Shown: positions 8,585 to 17,661 of the stretch, in pieces | How positions within the stretch are numbered: position 1 is the stretch's first letter | How the letters are laid out: every line of letters begins with the position of its first letter | Assembly: GCF_002261215.1 (NCBI RefSeq) | Contig: NZ_NEVS01000001.1 | Location: 62,001-126,000 of the forward strand | Length of the DNA stretch: 64,000 nucleotides | Origin: Bordetella genomosp. 11 | GTDB taxonomy: Bacteria; Pseudomonadota; Gammaproteobacteria; Burkholderiales; Burkholderiaceae_B | Direction: 5' to 3' | Notes under the pieces: model-generated | The model's input: only the letters and a program-made list of their open reading frames with translations | Databases searched by the model: none | What the model was told of the DNA's origin: nothing | Program-made: the position numbers and the translations under genes

Positions 8585-8705
8585 CTGCTGTTCCCGCGCC
8601 AGGGCCCGTGCGCGGCCTCGGCGCCTGGCGAACGTATGCCGCCCCGCCACGGGCGGATCCACCTATCCGGGCATGGGCGCGCCGAGGGACCGGCGCACCG
8701 ATGCC

Positions 8706-9254
8706 ATGGCTGGAAATCACATGGCTCCTGCTTCTTCCGCAAAACCGTTCTCTCTCTACCTGGCGGGCTACGATGTATTCCGGCCCGACGCCGTCGCGCA
8801 TGGCGAACACCTGAAACGCCTGTGTGCCCGGCATGGACTGCGCGGCCTGTATCCCCTGGACAAGGCGGGTCCCCCCGGGCTGGCCGGCCCGGAATTGGCG
8901 GCATGGATCTATCGCGCCAATGTGGCATTGATCCGCCAGGCAGATGGCGTCATCGCCAATCTGAACCCCTTCCGCGGCGCGGAACCGGATTCGGGAACCG
9001 CCTTCGAGGTCGGTTATGCCGTGGCGCTGGGCAAGCCCGTCTGGGCGTATTCCTCCGTGGCGTCTTCCATCGTCGAGCAGGTAGCCGTCGGCAAGTCGGC
9101 CGACGGCGGCGTCCATATCGACGCGCAAGGCTACACCGTGGAGGACTTCGGGATGAATCTGAATCTGATGCTGGCCTGCAGCGCCACCGTCGTGATCGGC
9201 GACGTGCAGGCGTGCCTGTCGCGGGTCGTCCAGGACCTGGAGACGCCCTTTTGA
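8706..9254 (+). CDS. Nucleoside 2-deoxyribosyltransferase family protein
   Basis: A 182-residue protein of the NDT family, which exchanges or hydrolyses the base of 2'-deoxynucleosides. YLAGYDVFRPDA is the N-terminal substrate loop, ADGVIANLNPFRG the central strand, and DSGTAFEVGYAVALGKPV carries the catalytic Glu after the conserved SGTAFE block. YTVEDFGMNLNLML supplies the C-terminal Asn expected across the dimer interface. The ATG at 8706 gives a short N-terminal extension; 8721 (MAPASS) is an equally possible start. It converges on ribB with a 10-bp gap. Salvage or damage-removal of modified nucleosides are both possible roles. Confidence 0.8.
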   Translation: MAGNHMAPASSAKPFSLYLAGYDVFRPDAVAHGEHLKRLCARHGLRGLYPLDKAGPPGLAGPELAAWIYRANVALIRQADGVIANLNPFRGAEPDSGTAFEVGYAVALGKPVWAYSSVASSIVEQVAVGKSADGGVHIDAQGYTVEDFGMNLNLMLACSATVVIGDVQACLSRVVQDLETPF

Positions 9255-9264
9255 GGCTACACCG

Positions 9265-9981
9265 CTAGGCGGCCTTCGACTCCAGGTCCAGCGCCGCGCG
9301 GTCCTGCGTGGCCAGGGCGCGGCGATAGTCGGCCAGTTCCGCGATGGTCAGGGCGACCAGGCCGTGCTTGGCGGCGTAGCGGTCGATGGCATCGCCGCGG
9401 GTCATCGTGCCGTCGTCGTTCATAAGTTCGCACAGCACGGCCGCCGGGCGCAGTCCGGCCAGGATGGCCAGGTCGACCGATCCTTCCGTATGGCCGCGCC
9501 GCGCCAGCACGCCGCCGGGCTGGGCGCGCAGCGGAAAGACGTGTCCCGGGCTGACGATGTCGCCGGCCTGGGCGTGCGGCGCGATGGCGGCGCGGATGGT
9601 GGTGACCCGATCCTTGGCCGAGACGCCGGTGGTGACGCCTTCGCGTGCCTCGATCGATACGGTGAAGGCGGTGCCGTGACGGCTTTCGTTGCGCGCCGTC
9701 ATGGGCGGCAGGGCCAGGCGATCCAGCGTCTCGTCGGTCAGGCACAGGCAGACGATGCCGCTGCAGTCGCGGATCAGCTGGGCCATGACGGGAACTGTGA
9801 TCTTGTCGGCGGCGACGATCAGGTCGGCTTCGTTTTCCCGGTCGTCGTCGTCCAGGACGACGACGGGACGGCCCAGGCGCATGTGATGCAGGGCCCGCGC
9901 CAGGCGCATGGGGAAAGGTTGCGCGAAGATCGACGGCGTGCGCGGATCCGTGGCAATGGTGGGGGTGGATGCTTGGGACAT
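9265..9981 (-). CDS. ribB: 3,4-dihydroxy-2-butanone 4-phosphate synthase
   Basis: A 238-residue RibB, which converts ribulose 5-phosphate to 3,4-dihydroxy-2-butanone 4-phosphate and formate, the four-carbon precursor of riboflavin. The acidic metal loop [12 protein letters not shown] (about residues 43-54), the substrate-binding [22 protein letters not shown] and [12 protein letters not shown] motifs are all present. It has no GTP cyclohydrolase II domain, so it is monofunctional RibB rather than RibBA. About 115 bases separate the start from a well-conserved FMN riboswitch on the same strand, so expression should fall when FMN is plentiful. Confidence 0.96.
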   Translation of the reverse strand: MSQASTPTIATDPRTPSIFAQPFPMRLARALHHMRLGRPVVVLDDDDRENEADLIVAADKITVPVMAQLIRDCSGIVCLCLTDETLDRLALPPMTARNESRHGTAFTVSIEAREGVTTGVSAKDRVTTIRAAIAPHAQAGDIVSPGHVFPLRAQPGGVLARRGHTEGSVDLAILAGLRPAAVLCELMNDDGTMTRGDAIDRYAAKHGLVALTIAELADYRRALATQDRAALDLESKAA

Positions 9982-10020
9982 TGAAACGCTCTCGCGAAAA
10001 GTTGGGCGAAAAACGTTTCA
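9982..10020 (-). promoter_or_regulatory. Inverted repeat bracketing the ribB ribosome site
   Basis: TGAAACG (minus strand 5' arm, 10014-10020) and CGTTTCA (9982-9988) form a perfect seven-base stem. The 3' arm abuts the ATG of ribB and the GAGAG Shine-Dalgarno sits in the loop beside it. It is well placed to act as the translational expression platform of the FMN riboswitch. Confidence 0.4.
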
Positions 10021-10096
10021 GGGCTATGGACAGCCAAACGCAAGACCGCATGCGCGCCCAGGGGCGCGCGGGGTACGGAAGTGTGCCGGCACATCT

Positions 10097-10240
10097 TCTC
10101 TCATCCGGACTATGACCGTCGGCTCTGGAATCTGACCAGATCTGCTGACCCCGCCGACCGTTGCCGGACCGCGGGCGCTCGCGGGCTTGCCACGTTGCGT
10201 GGCCTACCGCCGGTGGGGAGTTTCACCCCGCCCTGAAGAC
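10097..10240 (-). ncRNA. FMN riboswitch (RFN element)
   Basis: Read on the minus strand, the segment opens with TTCAGGGCGGGGTGAAACTC and CCCCACCGGCGGTA, continues through AGCCCGCGAGC, GGTCAGCAGATCTGGTCAGA and TTCCAGAGCCGACGGT, and closes with ATAGTCCGGATGAGAGA. These are the conserved blocks of all six helices of the RFN aptamer in the correct order. The aptamer binds FMN and lies in the leader of ribB, the usual betaproteobacterial target. The variable helix between GGTAGGCC and AGCCCGCGAGC is short. Confidence 0.95.
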
Positions 10241-10274
10241 GTACTGAATGCCGCTGGCGGGCGGCATGAAAGGC

Positions 10275-10280
10275 ATTGTA
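10275..10280 (-). promoter_or_regulatory. Candidate -10 box for the ribB transcript
   Basis: TACAAT on the minus strand lies about 35 bases upstream of the first aptamer base, as expected for a riboswitch leader. No convincing -35 at 16-18 bases is visible. The remaining 130 bases up to the SET-domain gene are GC-rich and show nothing else. Confidence 0.35.
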
Positions 10281-10416
10281 TGCCAGCTGGCGGCGCGGCG
10301 GCTGGCAAGGCCGGGCTGCCAGCAGGGGTAAGCGCACACCGCGCGCGGGGACGGCCGGTCACGCGGGGGCGGCGCCGCTGGCGGCCGGTACCGCCGGACG
10401 GCCGCCCTGCCCGGGT

Positions 10417-10908
10417 CTAATCCTTCTTTTTCTTCTTGCTCTTCTTGGGCAGGGCCAGCATCGTGCCGCGGCATTCGGGCGCGCCGCACAGGCATTTGTA
10501 GCCTTCTTTCATCGCTTTGGTGATCCTGCCGTCCAGTACCAGCCCGTAGTCGTAGAAGAGTTCCTCGCCGCGCTTGATGTCGCGCAGGGCATGGATATAC
10601 ACGCGCTTGCCGCCGCTGCCTTCCTGCGATTCGCAGTTGGGCGCGCAGCTGTGGTTGATCCAGCGTGCATCGTTGCCCTTGTCGCCGCCGTCGATGACCT
10701 TGCCGGAGGACAGCGAAAAGAAGAACGTGTGGAAGGGATCGTCCGGATTCGTGGGATGGCGGCGGTCGGCTTCCTTGGCGCTGATGCGCGCCCCGCCGTA
10801 CTCGATGATGCGCGTGCCGGCCGGGATCTTGCGGGCCGCGAATACGCCATTGCCGTGCAGCTTGGAACGCCGCACGACGTACCAGGGTTTGGAAGTTGCT
10901 TCGGTCAT
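10417..10908 (-). CDS. SET domain-containing lysine methyltransferase-like protein
   Basis: A 163-residue protein that is essentially one SET domain, the fold of protein lysine methyltransferases. The N-terminal SKLHGNGVFAARKI and GTRIIEYGG strands, the pseudoknot motif ARWINHSCAPNCES, the active-site tyrosine in EELFYDYG, and a post-SET zinc cluster CLCGAPECRGTM are all present. The tail is very basic (KKSKKKKKD). An in-frame ATG at 10932 would add eight residues; neither start has a clear ribosome site. Similar stand-alone SET proteins occur in proteobacteria, and their substrates are mostly unknown. The poly-lysine tail could bind nucleic acid or be a methylation target. Confidence 0.88.
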   Translation of the reverse strand: MTEATSKPWYVVRRSKLHGNGVFAARKIPAGTRIIEYGGARISAKEADRRHPTNPDDPFHTFFFSLSSGKVIDGGDKGNDARWINHSCAPNCESQEGSGGKRVYIHALRDIKRGEELFYDYGLVLDGRITKAMKEGYKCLCGAPECRGTMLALPKKSKKKKKD

Positions 10909-10982
10909 GTCCAGCCAGGGGTCCGCGCGCATGTCGCGGTAAGTGAATAGCCGATCGCGCGATCGGGCGAAGTGACGCAGGA

Positions 10983-11456
10983 TTATATCGGCGCCGGGGG
11001 CGACAGCGGCAGCATGGATTCCTTCAGCCGTCGCAACACGAAACTGGACTTGCTGTGGCGGATGCCGGGGATGCGGTAGAGCTGTTCGCGCAGCAGTCGT
11101 TCATAGTCCCGCGTATCCCGTACTGCGATGCGGATGTAGTAGTCGTAGTCGCCGGAAACCAGGAAGGCTTCCAGCACTTCCGGTATCTGCGCCAGCGCGC
11201 GGCCGAATTCGTACAGCGTTTCCTCGCTGTGGCTTTCCAGGGTGACATGCACGATGACGGTGTCCATGAAGCCCAGCGCGGCCGGATCGATATTCACCGT
11301 ATAGCCACGGATCACGCCCGCGCCTTCCATGCGCTTGATGCGATTCCAGCAGGGCGTGGAAGACAGCCCGACCGCGGCGCCGATCTCGTTCAGGCTGGCC
11401 CGCGCGTTGTCCTGCAGGACACGCAGGATGGCCAGATCGAATTTATCCAGATGCAT
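10983..11456 (-). CDS. Lrp/AsnC-family transcriptional regulator
   Basis: A 157-residue regulator. The N-terminal helix-turn-helix (about 1-60) reads LDKFDLAILRVLQDNARASL and VGLSSTPCWNRIKRME, and the C-terminal RAM domain (about 70-150) includes ALAQIPEVLEAFLVSGDYDY, the amino-acid-binding turn. The ATG at 11456 gives the normal family start; an in-frame TTG lies nine bases upstream. It is divergent from an acetolactate synthase gene across 94 AT-rich bases, so control of that gene in response to an amino acid is the natural reading. Confidence 0.92.
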   Translation of the reverse strand: MHLDKFDLAILRVLQDNARASLNEIGAAVGLSSTPCWNRIKRMEGAGVIRGYTVNIDPAALGFMDTVIVHVTLESHSEETLYEFGRALAQIPEVLEAFLVSGDYDYYIRIAVRDTRDYERLLREQLYRIPGIRHSKSSFVLRRLKESMLPLSPPAPI

Positions 11457-11550
11457 TTTCTTCAAATTCCAGTTTTATAAGACTAATTTACCGGATCCAG
11501 GCCCTATTCGCAGAAAAACAGGATAAAAATTCCGATTATTCCACCATAAG

Positions 11551-13374
11551 ATGTTGTCCATGAACGATCGTCTTTCCTCCCTGGCATTGAACAGCGCCGA
11601 CGCCGACGGCGCGCCCCCCGCCCCGAACGGTGCCCGCATCCTGCTGGAGACGCTGATCGCGCACGGCGTCGACACCATTTTTGGCTATCCGGGCGGCGCC
11701 CTGCTGCCGCTGTACGATGCCCTGTACTCGGAACCGCGGCTGCGTCATGTCCTGGTACGTCACGAGCAGGCGGCCATGCACGCGGCCCAGGGCTATGCGC
11801 GCACGACCGGCCGCACCGGCGTGGTGCTGGTGACCTCCGGTCCGGGCATGGCCAATACGACGTCCGGCCTGCTGGACGCCATGTGCGATTCGATCCCGGT
11901 GCTGTGCATCAGCGGCCAGGTGGCGACCGCGGCCATCGGCACGGACGCATTCCAGGAATGCGACGCCATCGGTATTTCGCGTCCCGTCACCAAATGGAAT
12001 GCACAGATCCTCCGTGTCGACGCCGTCGCCGATACGGTGTCCCGCGCGCTGGCCGTGACGCGGCAAGGGCGGCCCGGGCCGGTGCTGGTGGATTTCCCCA
12101 AGGACGTGCAACTGGCCCTGCCGGCCGACCCGGACGAGACCCTGCCCGCCGACGAGCGTCATGGGGTGACGGCCTTGCGGGCCCGCCGCCAGGCCGCCAA
12201 GACGTCATTCAAAGTGCCGCAAAGCGCCGTGCGCCGCGCCGCCGACCTGATCGCGCAGGCCCGGCGCCCGGTGTTCTACGGCGGGGGCGGCCTGATCAAT
12301 GCCGGTCCCGAGGCCTGCGCGGCCTTCACCGATCTCGTACGCCATGTGGATGCGCCCTGCACCTTGACCCTGATGGGCCTGGGCGCCTTTCCCGCATCCG
12401 ACCCGCGATTCCTCGGCATGCTGGGCATGCACGGGACGCTGGAAGCCAACCTTGCCATGCACCATGCGGACCTGATCGTTTGCGTGGGGGCACGGTTCGA
12501 CGACCGCATTACCGGCCGGCTGGCGGACTTCTGTCCCCATGCGCGCAAGATCCATATCGATATCGATCCGGCATCCATCAACAAGGTGGTGCGCGTGGAC
12601 GTCGCGATGGTGGGCGATTGCCTGCCGCTGGTCCAGGCGCTGCGCCAGGCGCTGGCCGAGCGCGTGGCGCCAGGCACGCAGCTGGAAACCTGGTGGCGCC
12701 GCATCGAACGGTGGCGCGCCAAGGACTGCCTGCGCGTCGAGCCGCGCGACGACGCCATTCTGCCGCAGCAACTGATGCGCCGCCTGGACGCGGCGCTGGC
12801 GCGGCACGATGCGGTCGTATCGACGGACGTCGGCCAGCACCAGATGTGGGCCGCGCAGTATCTGCGGTTCGAACAGCCGAATCGCTGGCTGACATCGGGC
12901 GGCGCGGGCACGATGGGGTATGGGCTGCCCGCGGCGATCGGCGCGCAGATCGCCCATCCGGACCGCACAGTGGTGTGCGTCAGCGGCGATGCGTCCGTGT
13001 TGATGAACATCCAGGAGCTATCGACAGCGGTCCAGCACGATACGCCGGTCAAGGTGGTGTTGTGCAACAACGGCTATATGGGCATGGTGCGCCAGTGGCA
13101 GGAGCTGATCCACGGCGGCCGCTACAGCCACAGCTATAACGCCTCGCTGCCGGACTTCGTGGCGGTGGCCAAGGCGTTCGGATGGAATGCCGCGCGGGTA
13201 AGCGACCCCGCGCACCTGGACGATGCGCTGGCGCAATGCCTGGATAGCCCCGGGCCTTATTTCCTGGACGTTTGCGTGGCGGAACAGGAAAACTGCTACC
13301 CCATGATGCCTGCCGGCCACGGCCATCACCGCATGATGCTGGCGGGGGGTGTGTGGTACGAGGACGAAGCGTGA
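11551..13374 (+). CDS. Acetolactate synthase large subunit-like, thiamine diphosphate enzyme
   Basis: A 607-residue acetohydroxyacid synthase catalytic subunit (IlvB/IlvI/IlvG family), making acetolactate from pyruvate. In order: the N-terminal TPP domain with the catalytic Glu in [16 protein letters not shown], a central FAD-type domain ([16 protein letters not shown]), and the C-terminal TPP/Mg site [14 protein letters not shown] followed by [12 protein letters not shown]. No IlvN/IlvH regulatory subunit follows, which is unusual for a biosynthetic enzyme and suggests a secondary or stand-alone isozyme. Two ATG codons (11551, 11560) are possible. A divergent Lrp-type regulator lies next to it, and the 94-bp gap is AT-rich. 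Confidence 0.88.
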   Translation: MLSMNDRLSSLALNSADADGAPPAPNGARILLETLIAHGVDTIFGYPGGALLPLYDALYSEPRLRHVLVRHEQAAMHAAQGYARTTGRTGVVLVTSGPGMANTTSGLLDAMCDSIPVLCISGQVATAAIGTDAFQECDAIGISRPVTKWNAQILRVDAVADTVSRALAVTRQGRPGPVLVDFPKDVQLALPADPDETLPADERHGVTALRARRQAAKTSFKVPQSAVRRAADLIAQARRPVFYGGGGLINAGPEACAAFTDLVRHVDAPCTLTLMGLGAFPASDPRFLGMLGMHGTLEANLAMHHADLIVCVGARFDDRITGRLADFCPHARKIHIDIDPASINKVVRVDVAMVGDCLPLVQALRQALAERVAPGTQLETWWRRIERWRAKDCLRVEPRDDAILPQQLMRRLDAALARHDAVVSTDVGQHQMWAAQYLRFEQPNRWLTSGGAGTMGYGLPAAIGAQIAHPDRTVVCVSGDASVLMNIQELSTAVQHDTPVKVVLCNNGYMGMVRQWQELIHGGRYSHSYNASLPDFVAVAKAFGWNAARVSDPAHLDDALAQCLDSPGPYFLDVCVAEQENCYPMMPAGHGHHRMMLAGGVWYEDEA

Positions 13375-13419
13375 TTCGCCGCCGGCCGCGCGAGTCCGCG
13401 CGCGCCGGCTGGCGATGCC

Positions 13420-14853
13420 TTAATCGTGCTTGATCGAGACCGTCTTCAGTACGGTAAATCCGTACAGCGCTTCGAAGCCCTTCTCCCGCCCATGGCCGCT
13501 GGCCTTGACGCCGCCGAAAGGCAGTTCGATGCCGCCGCCCGCCCCATAGTTATTGATGAAAACCTGGCCGGCGCGCACCTTGCGCGCCATGCGCAGCTGG
13601 CGTCCGCCGTCGCGCGTCCAGACACTGGCCACCAGGCCGTAATCGGTGGCGTTGGCGATGCGTACGGCATCGGCCTCGTCGTCGAAGGGCATGGCCGCCA
13701 GGACGGGGCCGAAGACTTCGTCACGCGCCAGCCGATGGGTGAGCGGGACATCGCGCAATAGCGTCGGAACCTGGTAGTAGCCGGTCGCTGGCGCGCTGTC
13801 GCTGAGCTTGCCCTGCGCCACGGTGGCAATGCCGTCGGCGCGCGCCTGGGCCAGGAAATCGGCGACCCGCGCCTGCTGGCTTTTCCGGATCAGCGGCCCG
13901 CAATCCAGGTCCTGGTCGGCTGGGCCGGTGCGCAGGGCGGCGAAGGCCGCGCCCACTTTCTCCAGCACCGCTTCATAGGCCTCGCGCTGGACGAGCAGGC
14001 GGCTGCCCGCCGAGCACGTCTGGCCGGCATTCTGCACGATGGCATTGATGACCACCGGCAGCATGGCGTCGAAGTCGGCGTCGGCGAAGACGATCTGCGG
14101 CGACTTGCCGCCCAGCTCGGTGGTGACCGGCGTATGGTTGGCCGCCGCGGTCTGCGTGACGAGGATCCCGATGGCGGGAGAGCCGGTGAAGGAAATGTGG
14201 TCGATGCCCGGATGACGCGCCAGGGCATCGCCCGCTTCGTGGCCGTAGCCCGTGACCACATTGATGGCGCCGGGCGGGAAACCGGCTTCGGCGGCCAGCT
14301 CGGCAATGCGCAGGACCGACAGGCAGGCGTCTTCCGCCGGCTTGACGACGCAGGCGTTGCCCGCCGCCAGCGCGCCGCCCACGCTGCGGCCGAAAATCTG
14401 CAGAGGGTAGTTCCACGGGACGATGTGCCCGGTAACCCCGTGCGGCTCGCGCAGGGTCAGCACCGTATAACCGCTTTGGTACGGCAGCGTTTCGCCGTGC
14501 AGCTTATCGGCCGCGCCGCCGTAGAACTCGAAATATCGGGCGACAGCGGTGACGTCGGCGCGCGCCTGCTTGGTCGGCTTGCCGCAATCGCGCGATTCGA
14601 GGGCGGCCAGCTCATCGAAGTGGTCCAACACCAGCAGCGATAGCTTCAGCAGCAGGCGGCCGCGTTCGGCGGCCGTCAGGGCGCCCCACGCGCCTTCGTA
14701 GGCCTTGCGCGCCGCGGTGACGGCGCGATCGATATCGGCTGCATTGCCGCGCGGGATGGCGTCGAATTCCTGTCCCGTGGAAGGGTCGATGACCGGAATG
14801 AATTCGCCGGTCGACGACGGCACGGGACGGTTGTCGATGAAATGCTGCTGCAT
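13420..14853 (-). CDS. NAD(P)-dependent aldehyde dehydrogenase
   Basis: A 477-residue member of the aldehyde dehydrogenase superfamily, oxidising an aldehyde to the acid. Recognisable are the cofactor-binding VPWNYPL and VKPAED segments, FTGSPAIGI, the general base Glu in TTELGGKSPQIV and the catalytic Cys in QNAGQTCSAGSRLL. The C-terminal EVFGPVL and PFGGVKASGHGREKG blocks complete the fold. GAGGAGAC precedes the ATG at nine bases. It starts 26 bp beyond the stop of topB on the same strand and may be cotranscribed with it. The substrate is unknown; betaine- or gamma-aminobutyraldehyde-type substrates are typical for this branch. Confidence 0.9.
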   Translation of the reverse strand: MQQHFIDNRPVPSSTGEFIPVIDPSTGQEFDAIPRGNAADIDRAVTAARKAYEGAWGALTAAERGRLLLKLSLLVLDHFDELAALESRDCGKPTKQARADVTAVARYFEFYGGAADKLHGETLPYQSGYTVLTLREPHGVTGHIVPWNYPLQIFGRSVGGALAAGNACVVKPAEDACLSVLRIAELAAEAGFPPGAINVVTGYGHEAGDALARHPGIDHISFTGSPAIGILVTQTAAANHTPVTTELGGKSPQIVFADADFDAMLPVVINAIVQNAGQTCSAGSRLLVQREAYEAVLEKVGAAFAALRTGPADQDLDCGPLIRKSQQARVADFLAQARADGIATVAQGKLSDSAPATGYYQVPTLLRDVPLTHRLARDEVFGPVLAAMPFDDEADAVRIANATDYGLVASVWTRDGGRQLRMARKVRAGQVFINNYGAGGGIELPFGGVKASGHGREKGFEALYGFTVLKTVSIKHD

Positions 14854-14879
14854 GGTGGACTGTCTCCTCGTTTTCCGTG

Positions 14880-17600
14880 TCAGGCTGCTGTCTTGGCCGC
14901 GGCCTTTTTCGCGGCGGCTTTTTTGGCCGGCGCTTTCCTGGCCGCGGTCTTCTTGGCCGCGGTTTTCCTGGCGGCCGGCGCGCGCGCCGCCGTCTTCGCC
15001 GCCGCGCCTGCGTCCTGCGTATCGCCATCGCCGGCCGCCGTCGTCTTCGCCGCGGTCTTGGTCGCGCGCTTCGCGGCGGTCTTGCCGGCGGTTTTCGCGG
15101 CAGTCTTGGCCGGGGCCGTCCTGCCGGCGCTCTTGGCACCCGGTTTTTCGGGGCGCGGCTCGAATTCGAAGCCGATCTTGCCGTCGGGCTGGCGCACCAG
15201 ATACGCCTTGAACTTGCGGTTGGTACGGCTGGAGACGAACCCGTCGAGCAGATCCGTACGGCCCTCCGTCAACAGCTTTTCCATCTGCGCGCGCGATATT
15301 TCCTGCTGCAGGATCACCTTGCCGGAGCGGAAGGTGCAGGTCTTCTCCGGACCGACGGATTTCTCGCAGACATAGCTCATGCCATGTTCGAACACGCGCG
15401 AGTGGCATTTCGGGCAGGGGCCGACCGGCGTCTGGCCGGAAAAGTCGACGGGCTCGCTGTCCTCGTCGTTGCTCTGGCCGAAATCGAACTCGAGCTTGTA
15501 TTCGTCGGTGATGCGCAGGATGGCCGCGAAGGGCCGGCCCATTTTGCTGATGAATCCCTGCAGCGGACCGATTTCGCGTTTGGCCAGCAATTCCTCGACT
15601 TCGGGCAATTCGAAGGTGCGTCCGCCCGGATGCTTGCCGATGGAGAAGTCGCAATTGGTGCAGGCATAGCGGCGATAGTTTTCCTTCACCACGCCGCCGC
15701 ATTTGGGGCACGGCGTGCGCAGCGTGGCATAGTCGCCGGGCACGGTATCGCGTTCGTATTCCTTGGCGCGCTTGACGATGATCTGCGTCATCTGCGCGAT
15801 TTCGCGCATGAAGGCGTCGCGCTGCAGGCCGCCCTGTTCGATCTGCTTGAGCTTGTGTTCCCACTCGCCGGTCAGTTCGGGCGAGGTGAGTTCCGTCACG
15901 TCCAGGCCGGACAGCAGAGTCATCAGCTGGCGTGCCTTGGCCGTGGGCACGAGGTCGCGTCCTTCGCGGCGCAGGTAGCCTTCGTTGAGCAAGCCTTCGA
16001 TGATGGCCGCGCGGGTGGCCGGCGTACCCAGGCCGCGCTCGGACATGGCTTCGCGCAGTTCTTCGTCTTCCACCAGTTTGCCGGCGCCTTCCATGGCGGA
16101 CAGCAGCGTGGCTTCGTTGTAGCGTGGCGGCGGCTTGGTGGCCAGGCCCACGGCTTCGATTTCCTCGGTGCGGACTTTTTCGCCATCGGCGACCGGCACC
16201 AGGTTGGCGTCCTCGTCCTGGGCTTCCTTGCCGTAGACGGCCAGCCAGCCCGGCGCCACCAGCACCTTGCCGTCGGTGCGGAAACGATGGCCCTGCACGT
16301 CGGTCATGCGGGTCGTCACGCGGTATTCCGCCGCGGGGAAAAACACCGCCAGGAAGCGCTTGAGGACCAGGTCGTAGAGCTTGGCTTCCGCTTCGCTCAG
16401 GTCGCGCGGCACCTGCAGGGTGGGGATGATGGCAAAGTGATCGGACACCTTCTTGTTGTCGAAGATGCGCCGGTTGGGCTTGACCCAGTTCTGCGCCACG
16501 ATCTTCGCCGCATGGCGCGCCGTTGCCGCGGCGGGGCCGCCCTGCGCGTCGGCCAGCGTGCGCATGGTGTCGCGCACGGTGTTGATGTAGTCCTCCGGCA
16601 GATAGCGCGAATCGGTACGCGGGTAGGTCAGCGCCTTGTGCCGCTCGTAGAGCGTTTGCGCCAGCGCCAGCGTGGTCTTGGCCGAAAAGCCGAAACGGCC
16701 GTTGGCTTCGCGCTGCAGCGAGGTCAGGTCGTACAGCGCGGGCGACAGTTGCGTGGAGGGCTTGGATTCCTCGGTAACGGTGCCCGGCTGCTCGCGGCAG
16801 GCCGCGACCACGCTTTGCGCGGCCGCCAGCGACCACAGCCGCGATTCGCGCTTTTCCGGATCGCGGTCGTCCTTCTTGAAGTCGGGGTCGATCCAGCGGC
16901 CTTCGTACAGGCCGGCGGCGGCGACGAAGGTGGCGCGCACTTCCCAGAAGTCGCGCGAAACGAACGCGCGAATGCGGTTTTCGCGTTCGTGCACGATGGC
17001 CAGGGTGGGCGTTTGCACGCGGCCCACCGGTGTCTTGAAAAAGCCGCCGTCCTTGCTGTTGAAGGCGGTCATGGCGCGCGTGCCGTTGATGCCGACCAGC
17101 CAATCGGCCTCGGCACGCGAGCGCGCCGCGGCTTCCAGCGGCTTCATGACGCTGTCGTCGCGCAGATTGGCGAAGGCCTCGCGGATGGCGGCCGTCGTCA
17201 TGGATTGCAGCCACAGACGGCGGATCGGCTTGTTCACCCCTGCGTATTGGATGATGTAACGAAAAATCAGCTCGCCTTCGCGGCCCGCGTCACAGGCGTT
17301 GATGATGCTGTCGACGTCCTTGCGCTTGGCCAGCCGGACGAGCAGTTTCAGGCGCTCGCTGGACCGTTTGTCGGTCGGATCCAATTCGAACTGCGGGGGT
17401 ATCACCGGCAGGTGGGCGAAGCTCCATTTGCCTTTGACGGGATCGTTCGGCGCCACCAGGCTCAGCAGATGGCCGACGCTGGAACTCAGGACGTAACGTT
17501 CGCTTTCAAAGTATTCCCCTTCACGCGCGAAGCCTCCCAGGGCGCGTGATATATCGAGGGCGACCGAGGGCTTCTCGGCAATAATCAGCGTTTTGCTCAT
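14880..17600 (-). CDS. topB: DNA topoisomerase III with histone-H1-like tail
   Basis: A 906-residue type IA topoisomerase that relaxes and decatenates DNA. The N-terminal TOPRIM domain (MSKTLIIAEKPSVALDI; acidic triad region DAGREGELIF at about residue 104), the LVGINGTRAMT and VGRVQTPTL motifs, and the catalytic tyrosine in LTYPRTDSRYLPED (about residue 330) are clear. Two C-terminal zinc motifs follow (CPKCGGVVKEN with CTNC, and CPKCHSRVFEHG). The last 87 or so residues are an Ala/Lys repeat (KTAAKTAGKTAAKRA, ending KKAAAKKAAAKTAA) resembling bacterial histone-H1-like proteins. It is much longer than E. coli TopB. The gene lies near smg, a common neighbour in betaproteobacteria, but two other genes intervene. 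Confidence 0.95.
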   Translation of the reverse strand: MSKTLIIAEKPSVALDISRALGGFAREGEYFESERYVLSSSVGHLLSLVAPNDPVKGKWSFAHLPVIPPQFELDPTDKRSSERLKLLVRLAKRKDVDSIINACDAGREGELIFRYIIQYAGVNKPIRRLWLQSMTTAAIREAFANLRDDSVMKPLEAAARSRAEADWLVGINGTRAMTAFNSKDGGFFKTPVGRVQTPTLAIVHERENRIRAFVSRDFWEVRATFVAAAGLYEGRWIDPDFKKDDRDPEKRESRLWSLAAAQSVVAACREQPGTVTEESKPSTQLSPALYDLTSLQREANGRFGFSAKTTLALAQTLYERHKALTYPRTDSRYLPEDYINTVRDTMRTLADAQGGPAAATARHAAKIVAQNWVKPNRRIFDNKKVSDHFAIIPTLQVPRDLSEAEAKLYDLVLKRFLAVFFPAAEYRVTTRMTDVQGHRFRTDGKVLVAPGWLAVYGKEAQDEDANLVPVADGEKVRTEEIEAVGLATKPPPRYNEATLLSAMEGAGKLVEDEELREAMSERGLGTPATRAAIIEGLLNEGYLRREGRDLVPTAKARQLMTLLSGLDVTELTSPELTGEWEHKLKQIEQGGLQRDAFMREIAQMTQIIVKRAKEYERDTVPGDYATLRTPCPKCGGVVKENYRRYACTNCDFSIGKHPGGRTFELPEVEELLAKREIGPLQGFISKMGRPFAAILRITDEYKLEFDFGQSNDEDSEPVDFSGQTPVGPCPKCHSRVFEHGMSYVCEKSVGPEKTCTFRSGKVILQQEISRAQMEKLLTEGRTDLLDGFVSSRTNRKFKAYLVRQPDGKIGFEFEPRPEKPGAKSAGRTAPAKTAAKTAGKTAAKRATKTAAKTTAAGDGDTQDAGAAAKTAARAPAARKTAAKKTAARKAPAKKAAAKKAAAKTAA

Positions 17601-17661
17601 GTGTTTCCAATGGCGGCGGCCCGCCGCAATAGCGCGGATGATAAGAGGGGAGAATCGCCAC

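Noticed and set aside
13378..13413. Terminator between the convergent acetolactate synthase and aldehyde dehydrogenase genes
   Set aside because: GCCGGC/GCCGGC pairing is possible, but the region is uniformly GC-rich and has no T tract on either strand.
13420..17214. One continuous open frame over the aldehyde dehydrogenase and topB, suggesting a fusion
   Set aside because: The upstream part is out of frame with topB; the dehydrogenase has its own GAGGAGAC and ATG at 14853 and topB has its own stop at 14880.
14877..17549. An 890-codon open frame antisense to topB, and similar long antisense frames over most genes
   Set aside because: They mirror the third-position GC of real genes, have no ribosome sites and their translations are low-complexity His/Gln/Ala/Arg without family resemblance.
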